Positions 26,274 through 35,915 of a stretch of 64,000 nucleotides of DNA are shown here, one piece after another. How positions within the stretch are numbered: the first letter of the stretch is position 1; each line of letters begins with the position of its first letter. The translations under genes and the position numbers were made by a program. The stretch spans positions 1 through 64,000 of the forward strand of contig NZ_BQYM01000007.1 in NCBI RefSeq assembly GCF_026008515.1, in the 5' to 3' direction. This DNA is from Hoyosella levis (GTDB taxonomy: Bacteria; Actinomycetota; Actinomycetes; Mycobacteriales; Mycobacteriaceae). Below the pieces are notes generated by a model. That model saw only the letters and a list, made by a program, of their open reading frames with translations. It searched no databases and was not told the DNA's origin.

Positions 26274-27836
26274 GTGTCCACGCTGAGCACGCTGCTGGCC
26301 GATCACACCGATCTGCCGGGCGAGGCCGTGAACCATCTGCAGCGACTCGTGGGCGAGTGGCAGTTGATCGCTGACCTGGCTTTCTCCGACTTCCTGATGT
26401 GGGTCGCCACCGGGGACCTCGAAGACGATGACGGTGCTGACGATCTGTCCGGGGCGCGGGCGGTGTGCGTGGCGCAATGCCGTCCGACGACATCGCCGAC
26501 GGTGTATCCGCAGGACCTCGTGAGCAGTGGCGTCGATTGGGAGGATCATCCGGAGCTCGTGGCGGCGATGCTGCGGGGGGAGATCCTGCGGGAGGATGCG
26601 CCCCGCTGGCACGAGGGGACCCCGCTGGCGCGCGAGGCCATCCCGGTGCAGTCGGGCGGGCAGATCATCGCGGTGCTCACGCGGGATTCCTCGCTGGCGC
26701 AATTGCGGGTGCCGAGCGCCCTGGAGATGGCCTACATCGCGTGCGCGGGCGATCTGTGCCAGATGATCTGCGATGGCAGCTTCCCGTTGCGGGAGGATCT
26801 CGCCGGCATCCAGTCGAGCCCGCGGGCGGGTGATGGCCTCATCCGCATCGGCGTCGATGGCGTGGCGGAGTACGCGAGCCCCAACGCGTTGTCGGCGTAT
26901 CACCGGATGGGCCTGAGCACCGAGATCTCGGGCCATGACCTCGTAGCCCTGACGCGACCATTGATCTCGGATCCGTTCGACGCCCAGGAGTTCGCGGTGC
27001 GGGTCAAGGCCGTGACGGCCCGGGAGTCGAGCATGCGGATGGAGGTCGATGCGCGTGGGGCGACCGTTCTGTTCCGTGCATTGCCGCTGTATCCGCATGC
27101 GGTTCCCGGTGGCGCCCTGGTGCTGGTGCGCGATATCACGGAGGTGAAGCGGCGCGATCGGGCGCTGCTATCGAAGGACGCGACGATCCGCGAGATCCAC
27201 CATCGGGTGAAGAACAACCTGCAGACGGTCGCGGCATTGCTGCGGCTGCAGGTACGGCGGACTACGAACGAGGAGGCGCGGCAGGCGCTCGCGGAATCGG
27301 TGCGGCGGGTGAGCTCGATCGCGCTGGTCCATGACACGTTGTCGATGTCGGTCGACGAGCAGGTGAACCTCGATGAGGTCATTGATCGCTTGGTGCCGAT
27401 GATGGTGGATGTGGCGACGATAGGGAAACCGATCGATGTGCGGCGCGAGGGCAGCATGGGCGTGATGCCCGCGGACAAGGCGACGCCGCTGGTGATGGTG
27501 CTGACCGAGCTCGTGCAGAACGCGATCGAGCATGCGTTCAACATGGGCGCGACGGCCGACCTGCACTATTCCGCGATGGAAGTGGCTGAGGCAGACGATC
27601 GTCGTGGCGAGATCGTGCTGCGCGCGGAGCGTTCCGCGCGGTGGCTCGATGTGGTGATCCACGACAACGGGAACGGCCTGCCCGATGGCTTCAGCCTGGA
27701 GAAGTCCGATCGGCTGGGCCTGCAGATCGTGCGGACGCTGGTCGCGGCCGAGCTCGGGGGATCGCTGACACTCGAGGAGAGCGCGGATGGCGGCACTGAT
27801 GCATTGCTGCGGGTCCCGCTCGGGCGGCGGCGCTGA
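26274..27836 (+). CDS. pdtaS: Sensor histidine kinase PdtaS
   Basis: Soluble histidine kinase of 520 residues. An N-terminal GAF-like domain (about 10-150), a PAS domain (about 180-285) and a HisKA_2 phosphoacceptor region (IREIHHRVKNNLQTVAALL, His about 309) precede the HWE/HisKA_2-type ATPase domain with TELVQNAIEHAF and DNGNGLPDGF. In mycobacteria it phosphorylates PdtaR, an ANTAR antiterminator, and has been linked to copper and nitric oxide sensing. GTG 26274 is the start. No PdtaR gene is nearby, as in M. tuberculosis. Confidence 0.94.
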   Translation: MSTLSTLLADHTDLPGEAVNHLQRLVGEWQLIADLAFSDFLMWVATGDLEDDDGADDLSGARAVCVAQCRPTTSPTVYPQDLVSSGVDWEDHPELVAAMLRGEILREDAPRWHEGTPLAREAIPVQSGGQIIAVLTRDSSLAQLRVPSALEMAYIACAGDLCQMICDGSFPLREDLAGIQSSPRAGDGLIRIGVDGVAEYASPNALSAYHRMGLSTEISGHDLVALTRPLISDPFDAQEFAVRVKAVTARESSMRMEVDARGATVLFRALPLYPHAVPGGALVLVRDITEVKRRDRALLSKDATIREIHHRVKNNLQTVAALLRLQVRRTTNEEARQALAESVRRVSSIALVHDTLSMSVDEQVNLDEVIDRLVPMMVDVATIGKPIDVRREGSMGVMPADKATPLVMVLTELVQNAIEHAFNMGATADLHYSAMEVAEADDRRGEIVLRAERSARWLDVVIHDNGNGLPDGFSLEKSDRLGLQIVRTLVAAELGGSLTLEESADGGTDALLRVPLGRRR

Positions 27837-27879
27837 GGTGCGCGGGCAGATGCGCAAGGAAGTACGCGCGCATGAGCAA

Positions 27880-27906
27880 GCCCGGGGCCACGTATGGTCC
27901 CCGGGC
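27880..27906. terminator. Bidirectional terminator between pdtaS and whiB1
   Basis: GCCCGGGG and CCCCGGGC pair across a short loop that contributes CCA/TGG pairs. The flanking genes converge here. Confidence 0.7.
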
Positions 27907-27960
27907 GTTGTGCTCGATGCGAGTGGGCCTCCTGCTAGCGAGGCTCCCGCCAGTAGTGTG

Positions 27961-28215
27961 CTAGACCGTGCTGCGTGCGCGGGTACGAGCCTTGCGACGC
28001 TTGAGCGCACGTCGCTCGTCCTCGCTCATCCCGCCCCAGACGCCCGCGTCCTGTCCGGACTCCAGTGCCCACGAGAGGCATTCCGGGGTGACGGGGCATC
28101 GGTTGCATACAATCTTGGCCTGTGCGATCTGTGCCAGCGCCGGACCGCTGTTTCCCACGGGGAAGAACAGTTCGGGGTCCTCGTCGCGGCAGACCGCCCT
28201 ATGGCGCCAGTCCAT
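27961..28215 (-). CDS. whiB1: WhiB1 iron-sulfur regulator
   Basis: 84-residue Wbl protein almost identical in sequence to mycobacterial WhiB1. Cys9, Cys37, Cys40 and Cys46 bind a nitric-oxide-sensitive [4Fe-4S] cluster; GVWGG and the basic RRALKRRKARTRAR tail follow. WhiB1 binds sigma factor SigA and is essential in M. tuberculosis. Long upstream region (28216-28542) and a terminator shared with pdtaS indicate a monocistronic gene. Confidence 0.97.
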   Translation of the reverse strand: MDWRHRAVCRDEDPELFFPVGNSGPALAQIAQAKIVCNRCPVTPECLSWALESGQDAGVWGGMSEDERRALKRRKARTRARSTV

Positions 28216-28542
28216 AATCGGTACTCCTCACTGGGTGTGCCGCGCACGAGGGGGCGAGGTGCGTCACACCGTTGTTGTTAGCAATTTACCCACGCGTAGC
28301 CATATTGTTTCCGCGCTGTTAACTAAGAATCGTGTCACGATCTCTGGGGAAGTCAATAGGTTTCCCCTGGACGTAACCTAAGTCACTGCGAGGAACCCGT
28401 GTGCGCGTCTTCGTGGCGCAATCTCGGACAGGAGTGTGATGTTGCTCACTCCAATAGTTCTACGCTCGGAAACTCTAGTGTGCGGCAATTCGGGCAGATT
28501 CGCTACCATTGGAGGAGAGCTAGGACTCTTCTGTGTCGAGTA
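28216..28542. promoter_or_regulatory. whiB1 upstream region
   Basis: This 327-base region lies between the 3' end of the lipid kinase gene and whiB1 and must drive whiB1. On the reverse strand TTGACT (28356-28351) is a plausible -35 box. ATCGTGTCACGAT (28329-28341) is a perfect 13-bp palindrome between that box and the gene. M. tuberculosis whiB1 is controlled by Crp, but I do not see a full TGTGA-N6-TCACA site. Small forward frames here lack support. Confidence 0.5.
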
Positions 28543-29505
28543 TCACACGCGGGGATTCGCCTGCGCGATCACGTCCAGCATGTCCGGCACCGCATGGAAG
28601 GCCACATCGTCCCGCATGCCGATGTAGTCCCCGTCCACCTGCAGGCCCATCGGTCGCGACGCCCGGACCCGCACTCTAGGCACATCATCGACACGGAGCA
28701 GGTGCCGGTGCGCGGGGCCTCCGCTGCCGAACACGATCTGCCGGGCCACCCGGGCTATCGGAACGATGCCCGCCGAGCGCATCGCGAACACGCCAAGTCC
28801 ATTATCGAAACTCACGCCCGGATTCGTCAGGACAGGCCGTTCATCGATGAATGTCCATGGGCTCGCGTTCGAGACGAACGCGAAATATACGCCGTCATGG
28901 ACTGCTCCATCAGGAAGCTCGACCGTCAACGCCGGAGGAAGCCGCCGCTCCCGCAGGAACGCCCGCGCCGCGGCCCGCATGTACCGGCCTGGCGTCGCCG
29001 TGCGACCGGCCGCGCGCTTCTTCTCCACCGCCCGCACCGCATGGGCATCGAGGCCCACGCCAGCATTGAACAGGAACCAGCGCCCCTCGCAATGCGCGAG
29101 CCCGATCCGTCGATGCTCGCGGCGCGCGATCAGGTCGAGGATCTGGTTGGCGGCATCGAGCGGGTCCGGCGCGATACCGAGCGACCGCGCGAAGACGTTC
29201 GCCGAGCCTCCCGGGATCACTGCTACCGACGGCACTGCGCCGAGCGGCAGCGAGGTCAGCAGGCCCTCGCGCGGCGGCTCGAGGATGCCGTTGACGACTT
29301 CGTTGACGGTGCCATCGCCGCCATGCACGATGATCAGCGGATAGCCCTGCTTGGTCGCCTCCGCCGCGAGCTCGGCGGCGTGGCCGCGGTGCGCGGTCTG
29401 CTTGATGCGCAGCGAGAGCTTGCTCGAGAGCGCATGACCGATGAGGTCACGTCCAGCTGACGAGGTGGTCGTCGCGTGAGGATTCACGATCAACAAGGCG
29501 CGCAC
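28543..29505 (-). CDS. Diacylglycerol kinase-family lipid kinase
   Basis: 320 residues of the DAGK/YegS/sphingosine kinase family. It has GGDGTVNEVVNG and PGGSANVFARSLG, the nucleotide-binding signatures, and a beta-sandwich C-terminal domain. The start is GTG (MRALLIVNP), preceded by a TAGGCT box eight bases upstream, so the mRNA is probably leaderless. The lipid substrate is not predictable. Confidence 0.92.
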   Translation of the reverse strand: MRALLIVNPHATTTSSAGRDLIGHALSSKLSLRIKQTAHRGHAAELAAEATKQGYPLIIVHGGDGTVNEVVNGILEPPREGLLTSLPLGAVPSVAVIPGGSANVFARSLGIAPDPLDAANQILDLIARREHRRIGLAHCEGRWFLFNAGVGLDAHAVRAVEKKRAAGRTATPGRYMRAAARAFLRERRLPPALTVELPDGAVHDGVYFAFVSNASPWTFIDERPVLTNPGVSFDNGLGVFAMRSAGIVPIARVARQIVFGSGGPAHRHLLRVDDVPRVRVRASRPMGLQVDGDYIGMRDDVAFHAVPDMLDVIAQANPRV

Positions 29506-29513
29506 GAGGACTC

Positions 29514-29519
29514 AGCCTA
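29514..29519 (-). promoter_or_regulatory. -10 box, leaderless lipid kinase gene
   Basis: TAGGCT on the reverse strand ends eight bases before the GTG start of the lipid kinase. No ribosome binding site is present in between. Confidence 0.55.
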
Positions 29520-29617
29520 GCCGGTGATCGCGCGACCAGCGCGCCACCTGCCTCCGCGGGTTGGCCGGCTCGGCGCCCCCGGGGTTGCCGCGCTACCACC
29601 CGGCGGCACCGCTGCCT

Positions 29618-29623
29618 TACCCT
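29618..29623 (+). promoter_or_regulatory. -10 box, leaderless membrane protein gene
   Basis: TACCCT ends six bases before GTG 29630; there is no ribosome binding site, which supports a leaderless start. Confidence 0.5.
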
Positions 29624-29629
29624 GGCAGG

Positions 29630-30058
29630 GTGCCTAGGACTGGACCAGACATGCCCCCCGAGCCGGACGATACCCTGCCGCTGCCGGTGCCCTGGGGCAT
29701 CCGCGCTGCCGGAGCGATCGTCGCGGCGCAGGGCGCCACATGCCTGGGGCTCGGTGCCTGGTACGCCGCGCGAGCGATCGCGTCCGAGGGCAACGAGGCG
29801 CGCTTCGGGATCGCCCTGTCATCGTGGTTCTTGCTGCTCGGTGCTGCGGTCCTCGCTGGTGGCATCGCGCTCGCGCTGGGCAAGAGGTGGGGCAGGGCCG
29901 TAGCGATCGTGATGCAGCTGCTCCTGCTACCGGTGGTGTTCTCGATGATCACCACCTCGCACCAGTACGCCCTTGGCTTCGGCCTTGGCGCCGTCGTCGT
30001 GCTGACGCTGGTGCTGATGATGTCCGGGCGCTCGAGCGACTGGCTCAACGCCGACTGA
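29630..30058 (+). CDS. Small integral membrane protein (Rv3217c-like)
   Basis: 142 residues with four predicted membrane helices: about 22-44, 60-82, 88-106 and 112-130. A proline/aspartate-rich N-terminus precedes them. No catalytic motif is visible. Length and position after the lipid kinase and before the ParA-like gene match the M. tuberculosis neighbourhood as I remember it. GTG 29630 is chosen because of a TACCCT box six bases upstream; ATG 29651 is an alternative. Confidence 0.75.
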   Translation: MPRTGPDMPPEPDDTLPLPVPWGIRAAGAIVAAQGATCLGLGAWYAARAIASEGNEARFGIALSSWFLLLGAAVLAGGIALALGKRWGRAVAIVMQLLLLPVVFSMITTSHQYALGFGLGAVVVLTLVLMMSGRSSDWLNAD

Positions 30059-30148
30059 GCCCCTGCCCGGCAGGAGATATCGGATCGCCCGGCAAAACGC
30101 CCGCGCCGGTCCTCGCTTCGCGCGTGTTGATCAGGGACTATAGGACTC

Positions 30149-30952
30149 GTGACCAGAGTTCTCGCAATCGCCAATCAAAAAGGTGGCGTCGCCAAGACCA
30201 CCACAGTGGCATCGCTGGGGGCTGCCCTCGCCTCGATGCAGCAACGCGTGCTGATCGTTGATCTCGACCCGCAGGCATGCCTGACCTTCTCGCTCGGTCA
30301 CGACCCCGACAACATCGACGCGTCGGTGCATGACGTGCTCGTGGGCTCCCAGAAGGTCAGCAACGTCGTCCTCGAGACCAGCGACGGAATGACCCTGCTG
30401 CCGTCGACGATCGATCTCGCCGGTGCCGAGGCCATGCTGCTCATGCGGGCCGGGCGGGAGTTCACCCTCCGCCGCGCTCTCGATGCCGTGGCCCCCGAGT
30501 TCGACATCATGCTCATCGATTGCCCGCCGTCGCTCGGCGTGCTCACGCTCAATGGGCTCACCGCCGCGGATTCGGTGATCGTGCCCCTGCAGTGCGAGAC
30601 GCTCGCGCACCGGGGAGTGGGGCAATTGCTGCGCACGGTCTCGGAGGTGCAGCAGATCACCAATCCTGACCTGTCGCTGCTCGGCGCGCTGCCCACGCTG
30701 TATGACGCCCGCACCACCCACAGTCGTGATGTCCTCGCTGACGTCTCGGACCGGTATGGGCTGCCCGTGCTCGCGCCACCGATCCCGCGCACCGTGAAGT
30801 TCGCGGAAGCCAGCGCCTCCGGTGCCTCGATCCTCGCGGCCCGCCGCAACAAGGGCGCGGATGCCTATCGGGCGCTCGCGCGCCAGCTGCTTGATCACTG
30901 GCAGAAGGGCACCCCGCTCGCTACGTTCGACCCCTACGCCAAGGTCTCCTGA
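30149..30952 (+). CDS. ParA-family ATPase (Rv3213c-like)
   Basis: 267-residue deviant Walker ATPase: KGGVAKTTT (Walker A), VDLDPQACLTF (A') and IDCPPSLGVLTLNGL (Walker B). It resembles chromosomal Soj/ParA proteins, but no parB gene or parS site is seen nearby, so it is more likely an orphan positioning or partition-like ATPase. GTG 30149 follows a short gap with a TATAGG sequence but no clear ribosome binding site. Confidence 0.9.
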   Translation: MTRVLAIANQKGGVAKTTTVASLGAALASMQQRVLIVDLDPQACLTFSLGHDPDNIDASVHDVLVGSQKVSNVVLETSDGMTLLPSTIDLAGAEAMLLMRAGREFTLRRALDAVAPEFDIMLIDCPPSLGVLTLNGLTAADSVIVPLQCETLAHRGVGQLLRTVSEVQQITNPDLSLLGALPTLYDARTTHSRDVLADVSDRYGLPVLAPPIPRTVKFAEASASGASILAARRNKGADAYRALARQLLDHWQKGTPLATFDPYAKVS

Positions 30953-30965
30953 TCGGCAGCAGCCG

Positions 30966-32258
30966 CTAGGAGCGTGGTGCCAGCGCGACCAGGGCGTCGC
31001 CGCGCTGCTCGATGATCATCTCGCCCACAACGGCGAGATGGATGCTGCCCGGCGCGCCATCGCGCTCCACGGGAATGAGGCGTTCCTGCTCGCCGGTGCG
31101 GACGTCCACGACTGCGATGCCGGACGCGATGGGCACGAGCAGGCTGCCCGCCATCATCGCTGGCTGGCCCAGCGACCCCGGGAACTCCCAGATGGGGCGC
31201 TGATCGTTCGGTGACAGCGCCACGAGCCCTGCCCCTGCGCCCCAGACCCTGATGCCGGAATCGCCAGCAAGGACCGCGGGCAGGCCGGCCCCAGCGAAGG
31301 CATGGGCAGCGGTAGCCCCATCCTCGCGCGACACGTCTGCTGGCACCACGTTCGCGGGCAGCTCGTGCCGCCCGCGTGGGTTTGCCTGGCCGTCGAACAT
31401 GGCGAGGGCGGGTCGGTCCCCGGGTATGGCGATCACGGTGGACTGGGGGGTGGCGAAGACGATGCGCGCGCCGTCCACCCCCGGCACCTCACCGAGCGTC
31501 CCGTCAGTGCGGGTCAGCAGGGCATCCCCGAACTCCTCGGGCTCGCGGAAGCTCTCGGGGTCGCTGGCCAGCATGACCAGGCGCTCGCCGACGTCGTCCG
31601 GGCACTTGACGATCATGGGGATGCGGCTCTGCGTGATAGCGGCATCACGGATCGCGCAATCGGCGCGTGGCTGCAATCCTGGCTCGATCGGTGCGCTGAC
31701 CCGGCCTGCTTCCACCGTCCGCACGAGATCCGAGCGCCAGGCCTCGAGGCGGGCCGGGCCAAAGGATACGAAGCGGGATCCATTCGACTCGATCGTCACC
31801 GCGTCGTCCGCCTCGCTCGTGCGTTGCGGGCCCCGGTCGCCCGACGCTGGGTCGAACGCCGAGACCTCGCCGCATCCCCGCGGCCCACGGAAGATGGCGA
31901 TCACCTTGTTCCACGTCGCGGTCACTGTGCAGATCGCCTCGGCGCGACGGTAGGACCATGCTCGATCACCACTGCGCGCATCGTGGCCAACTATTTCGTG
32001 AGCACGTACAGAGATGACCGCGCCCCGCGCGACGAGGGGCACTACCGAGCCGGGGCTTTCCGTGCGCCACGCCTCGACGACCGCGTCGGGTACCGCGGTG
32101 GCCTGCACGGCCTCGGGGATCGGCACGGCTGCGGTGCCGAGCGATGCGTGGCGGGCTGGGCTCGCCCACCACGCTCCAAATGCGGCGACGGCCAGGATCA
32201 CGACCAGGAGAGCCGCCACCGCGAGATCAGCACGGTGGCGACGTTCGGGCGCGATCAT
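30966..32258 (-). CDS. Membrane-anchored beta-propeller-like protein (Rv3212-like)
   Basis: 430 residues. A single N-terminal helix (about 12-32) anchors a large extracytoplasmic domain made of repeated WD/PQQ-type blades, for example HDARSGDRAWSYR and VVDVRTGEQERLIPV. Four cysteines could form disulfides. It starts six bases after the rhlE-type gene and is probably co-transcribed with it. Function unknown. Confidence 0.8.
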   Translation of the reverse strand: MIAPERRHRADLAVAALLVVILAVAAFGAWWASPARHASLGTAAVPIPEAVQATAVPDAVVEAWRTESPGSVVPLVARGAVISVRAHEIVGHDARSGDRAWSYRRAEAICTVTATWNKVIAIFRGPRGCGEVSAFDPASGDRGPQRTSEADDAVTIESNGSRFVSFGPARLEAWRSDLVRTVEAGRVSAPIEPGLQPRADCAIRDAAITQSRIPMIVKCPDDVGERLVMLASDPESFREPEEFGDALLTRTDGTLGEVPGVDGARIVFATPQSTVIAIPGDRPALAMFDGQANPRGRHELPANVVPADVSREDGATAAHAFAGAGLPAVLAGDSGIRVWGAGAGLVALSPNDQRPIWEFPGSLGQPAMMAGSLLVPIASGIAVVDVRTGEQERLIPVERDGAPGSIHLAVVGEMIIEQRGDALVALAPRS

Positions 32259-32264
32259 GGCACG

Positions 32265-33944
32265 CTAGCTGCTCGCGGTACCAGGGCCGGTAGCCGATCC
32301 GGTGCCGGTGGGGGCCACGGACTGCGCGTCGCCGGCTGGCTTGCGGCGGCGCCGGCGGCGACGTGGTCCACCGGATCCCTTCTCGCCCGCGCCGGCATCA
32401 TCGCCGCCACTTCCTGCCGAGCCGCCCTTGCCGGGGCCGCTGCCACCAGGCGTGGATCCGCTGGAGCCCGCGCCCGCGGGCTCGCCGCTGCTCGCGGACT
32501 GCTTGTTGCCCGTCCGCTGCCCGCCACGGGTGCGGCGACGCTGGCGATTATCGTCGTTCTTGCGAGGCGGCCGGGATGCTTCGGGCTTGCTGGACTGCTC
32601 CGCGGGGCCGTCGGTGCTCGAGCGCGCGGGGATGGAGACCCGGCCGGTCACCTCCTTGGGGATGTCCAGATCGGAGTACAGGTGCTCCGACGTCGAGTAC
32701 GTCTCCACGGGATCGGGCTTGTCCAGGCTCAGCGACGCATTGATCGCCTTCCACCGCGCGGTGTCCTCCCAGTCGACGAGCGTGATCGCGATCCCCGTGC
32801 GGCCCGCGCGACCGGTGCGGCCGACGCGGTGCACGAAGGTGTTCTCGTCATCGGGGCAATGCAGGTTGATGACGTGGGTGACGTCGTCGATGTCGATGCC
32901 ACGGGCCGCGACATCAGTGGCGACGAGGATGTCCACCTTGCCGGTGCGGAACGCCTTGAGCGCCTTCTCGCGCGCGATCTGGCCCAGGTCACCGTGGATC
33001 GGCCGCACCGAGAAGCCGCGCTCCTCGAGATCCTTGCTGAGCTGGTCCGCCTGCCTCTTGGTGCGGGTGAAGATCATCGTCGCGCCGCGGTCCCGTGCCT
33101 GCAGCACGCGGGAGACCAGCTCGAGCTTGTCGAGCGCGTGCGCCCGGTAGACGAACTGCGCGGTGCGCGCGTGCACGGCGGGGGAGTCATGCTCCTCGGC
33201 CCGGACGTGGGTGGGGCGGCGCAGGAACGTGCGGGCGAGCGTGATGATCGGCCCCGGCATGGTGGCCGAGAACAGCATGGTCTGGCGGTTCTCCGGCACC
33301 CTGCTGAGCAGCTTCTCGATATCGGGGAGGAAGCCGAGGTCGAGCATCTCGTCGGCCTCGTCGAGCACGGCCACCGAGACGCGATCGAGCTTGAGGTGCT
33401 TCTGCGAGCAGAGGTCGAGCAGGCGCCCCGGCGTGCCCACGATGACGTCCACGCCCTCGTTGAGCGCCGAGATCTGCTCCTCGTAGGGCCGTCCGCCGTA
33501 GATCGCCTGCACGCGCAGCATGCGGGGCTCGTCCGCGGATCCGACTGGCACTTCCTGCGAGATGCCAGTGAGGTCCTTGGTGACCTGCAGGCATAGCTCG
33601 CGGGTGGGCACCACTACCAGGGCCCGGGGCGTTCCGTCGAGATCGTCGCCGGTAGAGATGCGGTGGAGCAGGGGCACGCCGAAGCCGAAGGTCTTGCCCA
33701 TTCCCGTCCGGGCCTGGCCGATCAGATCATCGCCGGCCATGGCGAGGGGCAGCGTCAGCTCCTGGATGGCGAAGGTGCGCTCGATTCCGAGCTTCTGCAG
33801 CGCGGCGACGATCTCGGGCCGCACCCCCAGCTCGGCGAAGCTCGGCGATTCGTGGGGTGTCGCCAGCACATCCGCGTCGGCGACAACGGTCTTGCCGGCT
33901 TCATGCGTCGTGTCGGATTCACTGTCATGGGTGAAGGTGCTCAG
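32265..33944 (-). CDS. rhlE: DEAD-box RNA helicase (RhlE-like)
   Basis: ATP-dependent RNA helicase of about 559 residues. Q motif, ARTGMGKT (I), PTRELCLQV (Ia), TPGR, LDEADEMLDLGF (II), FSATMP (III) and VHRVGRTGRAG (VI) are all present. The C-terminal 150 residues are Gly/Ser/Arg rich and low complexity, ending in an RRRRRRRK cluster, suited to RNA binding. AAAGGGA precedes CTG 33944, which would give STFTHDSE as N-terminus; in-frame ATGs at 34055 and 34094 lack a ribosome binding site and add non-conserved residues. The exact start is uncertain. Confidence 0.9.
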   Translation of the reverse strand: MSTFTHDSESDTTHEAGKTVVADADVLATPHESPSFAELGVRPEIVAALQKLGIERTFAIQELTLPLAMAGDDLIGQARTGMGKTFGFGVPLLHRISTGDDLDGTPRALVVVPTRELCLQVTKDLTGISQEVPVGSADEPRMLRVQAIYGGRPYEEQISALNEGVDVIVGTPGRLLDLCSQKHLKLDRVSVAVLDEADEMLDLGFLPDIEKLLSRVPENRQTMLFSATMPGPIITLARTFLRRPTHVRAEEHDSPAVHARTAQFVYRAHALDKLELVSRVLQARDRGATMIFTRTKRQADQLSKDLEERGFSVRPIHGDLGQIAREKALKAFRTGKVDILVATDVAARGIDIDDVTHVINLHCPDDENTFVHRVGRTGRAGRTGIAITLVDWEDTARWKAINASLSLDKPDPVETYSTSEHLYSDLDIPKEVTGRVSIPARSSTDGPAEQSSKPEASRPPRKNDDNRQRRRTRGGQRTGNKQSASSGEPAGAGSSGSTPGGSGPGKGGSAGSGGDDAGAGEKGSGGPRRRRRRRKPAGDAQSVAPTGTGSATGPGTASS

Positions 33945-34429
33945 GATGTCCCTTTCGTTCGGGCTGCTCCCGGGCTTCCAGGCACAGGGAGCAGCATCCG
34001 GGCTATGCGGGCGCGCAGGGGCACGCCGTGCAGGTTCGAGCGCGACGACTCGCATGCATCCGGTCGCAGGCCATCCCAGGCCGCACGGAGCCACCCACAG
34101 GGCGGGTCGCCCGGCGACTCGACATCGCGACCGGGACGTGCGCTATAAGGATGCGCGCGCATCGCGTCCCCCCTATGGTAACTGCCGCGCGGCCCGCCGC
34201 TGTCCTGTCGCGCGGCCGGGCACGCCAGCGCGGCAGCCTCGGGGTCCGGATCGGTCTGGGGCAGGAGCAGGTTTCGCTACTAGCGCAGCCGCGCACCGGT
34301 GCCGCGGGCGCTGCGTTCGCTAGCCTTGCTGGAGTAGGGATGCCGGTCCCGGGCCCGACCATCGCGCGGGCCGCCGGTGTCGTTGAAGGCGTGACCGGCC
34401 ATGCGGGCCGGGACGGATCGGAGGACAGC
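33945..34429. other. Divergent region between rhlE and the DUF3107 gene
   Basis: 485 bases without a recognisable conserved gene. It may encode extra N-terminal residues of the helicase if an upstream ATG is used. TAGCCT (34321-34326) is a plausible -10 box for the DUF3107 gene, and an in-frame ATG at 34340 with GGAG upstream could extend that protein by 30 residues. Confidence 0.45.
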
Positions 34430-34660
34430 GTGGAGGTCAAGATCGGCATCGCCGACAGCAACCGGGAGCTCGTGGTCAACAGCACCCAATCGGTCGAGGA
34501 CGTGGAGAAGCAGGCACGCGCGGCGTTCGAGTCCGGCAACCCGACGACCCTGGAACTGATCGATGAGAAGGGGCGCAAGTACCTGGTGCCCTCGGACAAG
34601 GTCGCCTACGTGGAGATCGGTCCCGCGGATCCGCGCAAGGTTGGATTCGCTGCGCTCTGA
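34430..34660 (+). CDS. DUF3107 protein (Rv3208A/TB9.4-like)
   Basis: 76 residues beginning VEVKIGIADSNRELV and containing KYLVPSDKVAYVEIG, the core of DUF3107. GTG 34430 follows GGAGGA by five bases and gives the usual family length. The gene is an uncharacterised actinobacterial core gene that stays beside the TetR gene (Rv3208) and the DEAD-box helicase. Function unknown. Confidence 0.9.
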   Translation: MEVKIGIADSNRELVVNSTQSVEDVEKQARAAFESGNPTTLELIDEKGRKYLVPSDKVAYVEIGPADPRKVGFAAL

Positions 34661-34683
34661 GCCTGGGACCACGGTGCCGGGTC

Positions 34684-34746
34684 GCGTGCCCCGCGGCCAG
34701 GTGATGTGCGTGGCTGCCAGATGGCGTGCCCCGCGGCCAGGTGATG
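34684..34746. repeat. 23-bp direct repeat with 40-bp period
   Basis: The sequence starting GCGTGCCCCGCGGCCAGG occurs at 34684-34706 and, identical over 23 bases, at 34724-34746. It directly precedes the 73-bp hairpin element. Confidence 0.8.
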
Positions 34747-34818
34747 GCAAAAGCACTAGAAGCAGCTAAACGCGATAGAAGCCGAGCGGATGGTTCGGCG
34801 GCTTCTATCGCGTTTGCT
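34746..34818. repeat. 73-bp hairpin element, copy B
   Basis: Same architecture as the element at 25437-25509: GGCAAAAGCAC, then 22 bases from its first base AAACGCGATAGAAGCCG (34768-34784), which pairs perfectly with 34799-34815. The inner stem is GCCG/CGGC here and ACTGT/ACAGT there. It lies between convergent genes and may act as a bidirectional terminator. Confidence 0.8.
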
Positions 34819-34854
34819 ATGCGGTGGCCGGGTAGCTGCGGCGGAGCAGCTGTC

Positions 34855-35915
<1,061 letters not shown>

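Noticed and set aside
25764-27098. Reverse-strand frame of 469 codons running into bL37
   Set aside because: Antisense to the biotinyl protein and pdtaS; only its last 24 codons (bL37) are real.
28216-28262. Crp site upstream of whiB1
   Set aside because: Only one half-site (TGTGA) is present; the second half does not match TCACA.
30149-30952. ParA-like gene as part of a plasmid or oriC partition locus
   Set aside because: No ParB gene, parS site or replication gene nearby; position matches the orphan ParA-like gene of mycobacteria.
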